From contig JAKIZN010000043.1 in the NCBI GenBank assembly GCA_022708005.1, forward strand, positions 1 to 9,389: a DNA stretch of 9,389 nt, given 5' to 3'. The translations under genes were made by a program, and so were the position numbers. Below, in pieces: positions 6,608 through 9,389 of this stretch (positions are counted from its first letter, which is position 1; the number at the start of each line of letters is the position of its first letter). Origin of the DNA: Bacteroidota bacterium. GTDB lineage: Bacteria; Bacteroidota; Ignavibacteria; Kapaibacteriales; UBA2268. Below the pieces are notes generated by a model, which saw only the letters and a program-made list of their open reading frames with translations, made no database searches and was not told where the DNA came from.

Positions 6608-7546
6608 TTAGTATAGCTTAATTCTATGATGATACGATGGGAGACTTCCACCCACACACGCCGGGTATATTTGAAATGTTCGTGAGCAATATTCCCTTTC
6701 GCGGCGCCCGAGCGAACTTCTCATCATTCTAAATGGATTTAATCGTTTTGCTTCGATGCCTACAAGCATTGCCGTTTCCCAGCAAGCCATAAGAATTTCC
6801 TTGTTTAAATTATTGCCGAAGAAGAAAGCTCCATCAAGCGATTCGGCACTCTCTGCCAATATTTTTTCGAACTCTTTTTCGAGAACTTCACCTATTTTGT
6901 CTATCGATGAAAACGAAATAAGATTATAATACGCGGGCACCCCGCCCTTGCTCAAACTAATATCGATAAATTGGCTTTGTATGCTTGCCAGCACAATATT
7001 CTTATCCGCAAGCTCGGGATAATTGTATCGCAAAGCTGTATGGGCGCTTAATTGGCTGATTTCTATGCTATCCACGTGATTGCTCAGTGGCGCTATCGCC
7101 GAAGTGGCGACCGATAGCACGTCATTAGGTATAATAGCACAAAGCACAATAGATTTGCCATCGAGAGTTGGCGCTAATGGCGTTACAGTTGTGATAAAGT
7201 CTTCAAAGTTGAATTGCGGAAATAGCTGGCGAATCTCAAAATTGACCATTCTTTTTAAATCTTTTGTATCTAAATTAGAGCCACCCGGTATTTTGCTGAC
7301 GAACACGCTTTCGGCTGGCAAAGTAATTGCGACTCTATCGAACGCTCCGCCTATCTCTTCGAACATCGCCCGCAGCTCCGCCATCCCGCTAATCGATTCA
7401 TCTGAATCGGCAACCGCCAAATCAATTTTGTTATCGGTTGAATTTAAGTATAATAGCTCCAACCCGTCGCTTTGCTTTTCAATATAAGTCAGATAGGTTC
7501 TGTCCGTATTGAAAAATATGCTTACTGACCTGCTCATTTCGCCCAT
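6608..7546 (-). CDS. PilM-like actin-fold protein with degenerate nucleotide-binding motifs
   Basis: 312 residues resembling PilM/GspL cytoplasmic actin-like proteins, which in type IV pilus or type II secretion machines bind PilN or form part of the inner-membrane platform. Seen: strand-turn RVAITLPAESVFVSKIP at 71-87, then DLKRMVNFEIRQLFP at 96-110, which matches the PilM 'xLxxmIxxEixxxxP' segment. A late NPF (270-272) and a terminal ACVGGSLPS (296-304) sit where PilM has its NPF and final 'AxGLALR' elements. The usual nucleotide contacts look lost: no DIG motif at the N-terminus, no D-x-G near 183-200, and GNN instead of a glycine pair near 244. No pilN, pilO, pilP or pilQ is visible nearby. 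ATG 7546 is given; ATG 7537 (MSRSVSI) is an alternative. The gene lies 36 nt after queG and 2 nt before rsmD. Confidence 0.68.
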   Translation of the reverse strand: MGEMSRSVSIFFNTDRTYLTYIEKQSDGLELLYLNSTDNKIDLAVADSDESISGMAELRAMFEEIGGAFDRVAITLPAESVFVSKIPGGSNLDTKDLKRMVNFEIRQLFPQFNFEDFITTVTPLAPTLDGKSIVLCAIIPNDVLSVATSAIAPLSNHVDSIEISQLSAHTALRYNYPELADKNIVLASIQSQFIDISLSKGGVPAYYNLISFSSIDKIGEVLEKEFEKILAESAESLDGAFFFGNNLNKEILMACWETAMLVGIEAKRLNPFRMMRSSLGRREREYCSRTFQIYPACVGGSLPSYHHRIKLY

Positions 7547-7582
7547 ATTAAAATGAATAAAATAAATTAACGAAACACTTTT

Positions 7583-8509
7583 TTAATAATTGCATTTATC
7601 TGATGTTTCGATTATTATTTCGGCAATTTGCTTCAACCCTGTAAGCTTTTTTCTCTTGATAGGCGAATTTTTAAATCTTTTAGAAAAACATTCTTGCTCT
7701 AACTCTAATATTTGAGTGAGATTTAAGGAAGTTTCTCCGTTTCTTGGATAAAACAGCATCTCATCTGAAAAAACTGCCTTATTATTCCAAGGGCAAACCT
7801 CTTGACATATATCGCAGCCAAATAGCCTATTTGACATATTGGATTTAATGCCATCAGGGATATTCCAATACGAAAGGCATTTGCGAGCATCTACAACTTG
7901 CGGTTCGATAATTGCTCCAGTGGGGCATGCCTCAATGCAGCGTTTGCAAGTGCCACAATGTTCTGCCACTGGCTTATCTGGCTCTATTTCCAAAGAAGTC
8001 AAAATCACGCAAAGAAAAAAGTATGAGCCGATGCTAACGTTAATGATATTGCCGTTTTTGCCCTGCCAGCCTACGCCTGAGCGAACAGCCCACGCTCTCT
8101 CGAGCACAGGTCCCGTATCGATATAGCTAACACAATCGCATTCCTTCACGTCTTTTATTTCGGCGATGACTTTCCTTAATTTTTCTGCCAATACATGATG
8201 ATAATCATCGCCCCAAGCATATCGCGAAATTAGCCCATAGCCGCTGTTGTCCGCTTCGTTGTAATCAAATGGGGTTCTATAAGAGTGCCCCATAACTATT
8301 ACAGAACCAATATTTTGCAATATTTCTTTTGGATTACGCTTTTTATCGTAATTTTTATCGAGATACTGCATGCTTGCATGATAGCCCCGCGATATCCACT
8401 GACGATATAACTCAATTTCTTTGTCCAGAGGCTTGGGCAACGCAAAGCGACAAATATCAAAGCCATATTTGCTTGCAATCTCGACTATTTTATTTTTTAA
8501 GCTGCTCAC
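7583..8509 (-). CDS. queG: Epoxyqueuosine reductase QueG
   Basis: Cytosolic cobalamin- and iron-sulfur-dependent enzyme that reduces epoxyqueuosine to queuosine at wobble position 34 of GUN-anticodon tRNAs (Asp, Asn, His, Tyr), the last step of queuosine synthesis. Seen: YIDTGPVLERAWAVRSGVGWQGKNG around 129-153, with Asp131 as the likely catalytic acid. A first 4Fe-4S motif is CGTCKRCIEACP (Cys185, 188, 191, 195). A second cluster set is Cys211 (KCLSYWN) plus CDICQEVCPW (Cys232, 235, 239). At 308 residues it is shorter than the 379-residue E. coli enzyme and lacks the C-terminal HEAT-like extension, as in many Bacteroidota. GTG at 8509 is the start: no ATG fits and the N-terminal helix begins there. 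It starts 6 nt after the pgi stop, so the two are co-transcribed. Confidence 0.96.
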   Translation of the reverse strand: MSSLKNKIVEIASKYGFDICRFALPKPLDKEIELYRQWISRGYHASMQYLDKNYDKKRNPKEILQNIGSVIVMGHSYRTPFDYNEADNSGYGLISRYAWGDDYHHVLAEKLRKVIAEIKDVKECDCVSYIDTGPVLERAWAVRSGVGWQGKNGNIINVSIGSYFFLCVILTSLEIEPDKPVAEHCGTCKRCIEACPTGAIIEPQVVDARKCLSYWNIPDGIKSNMSNRLFGCDICQEVCPWNNKAVFSDEMLFYPRNGETSLNLTQILELEQECFSKRFKNSPIKRKKLTGLKQIAEIIIETSDKCNY

Positions 8510-8515
8510 TGCAAG

Positions 8516-9389
<874 letters not shown>

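Noticed and set aside
7080..7487. 135-codon open frame on the + strand antisense to the PilM-like gene
   Set aside because: Its product is Ser/Ile-rich low-information sequence typical of an antisense shadow, and the - strand frame carries recognisable motifs.

Overview
The window looks like an ordinary, low-to-moderate GC chromosomal segment from a Bacteroidota/FCB-group bacterium. The strongest lineage clue is the large gene at 991-4998. Its product has a signal peptide, Ig-like repeats of the ASH/choice-of-anchor-D kind and a C-terminal sorting domain of the type IX secretion system (T9SS). That architecture, with an accompanying outer-membrane beta-barrel, fits Candidatus Kapabacteria, Ignavibacteria or a related deep Bacteroidota lineage. 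The species placement is inference. Start codons mostly lack strong Shine-Dalgarno sequences, which also fits Bacteroidota.

Layout. The + strand carries three genes: the 3' part of an EamA/DMT-type drug/metabolite transporter (2-889), a giant secreted surface protein (991-4998) and a beta-barrel outer-membrane protein (5011-5886) that starts 12 nt after it. The last two are almost certainly co-transcribed. Between 5887 and 6083 are two strong hairpins with T-tracts (5920-5953 and 6005-6046), which close the + strand unit and separate it from convergent genes.

The - strand carries four genes, in transcription order: glucose-6-phosphate isomerase (pgi; N-terminal half beyond the window edge), epoxyqueuosine reductase (queG), a PilM-like actin-fold protein with eroded nucleotide-binding motifs, and 16S rRNA guanine-N2 methyltransferase (rsmD). 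The gaps are 6, 36 and 2 nt, so this is one compact operon of metabolic, tRNA-modification, pilus-like and rRNA-modification genes. queG and rsmD both use GTG starts.

How the genes relate. The secreted protein and the beta-barrel form the most interesting unit: an exported, probably surface-anchored multi-domain protein co-expressed with an outer-membrane protein, reminiscent of other T9SS cargo/outer-membrane partner pairs. The - strand operon is mostly housekeeping; its odd member is the solitary PilM-like protein without pilN/pilO/pilP/pilQ beside it. I found no RNA genes, CRISPR array, insertion sequence, phage gene or obvious defence system. No stretch over 300 bases is gene-free.
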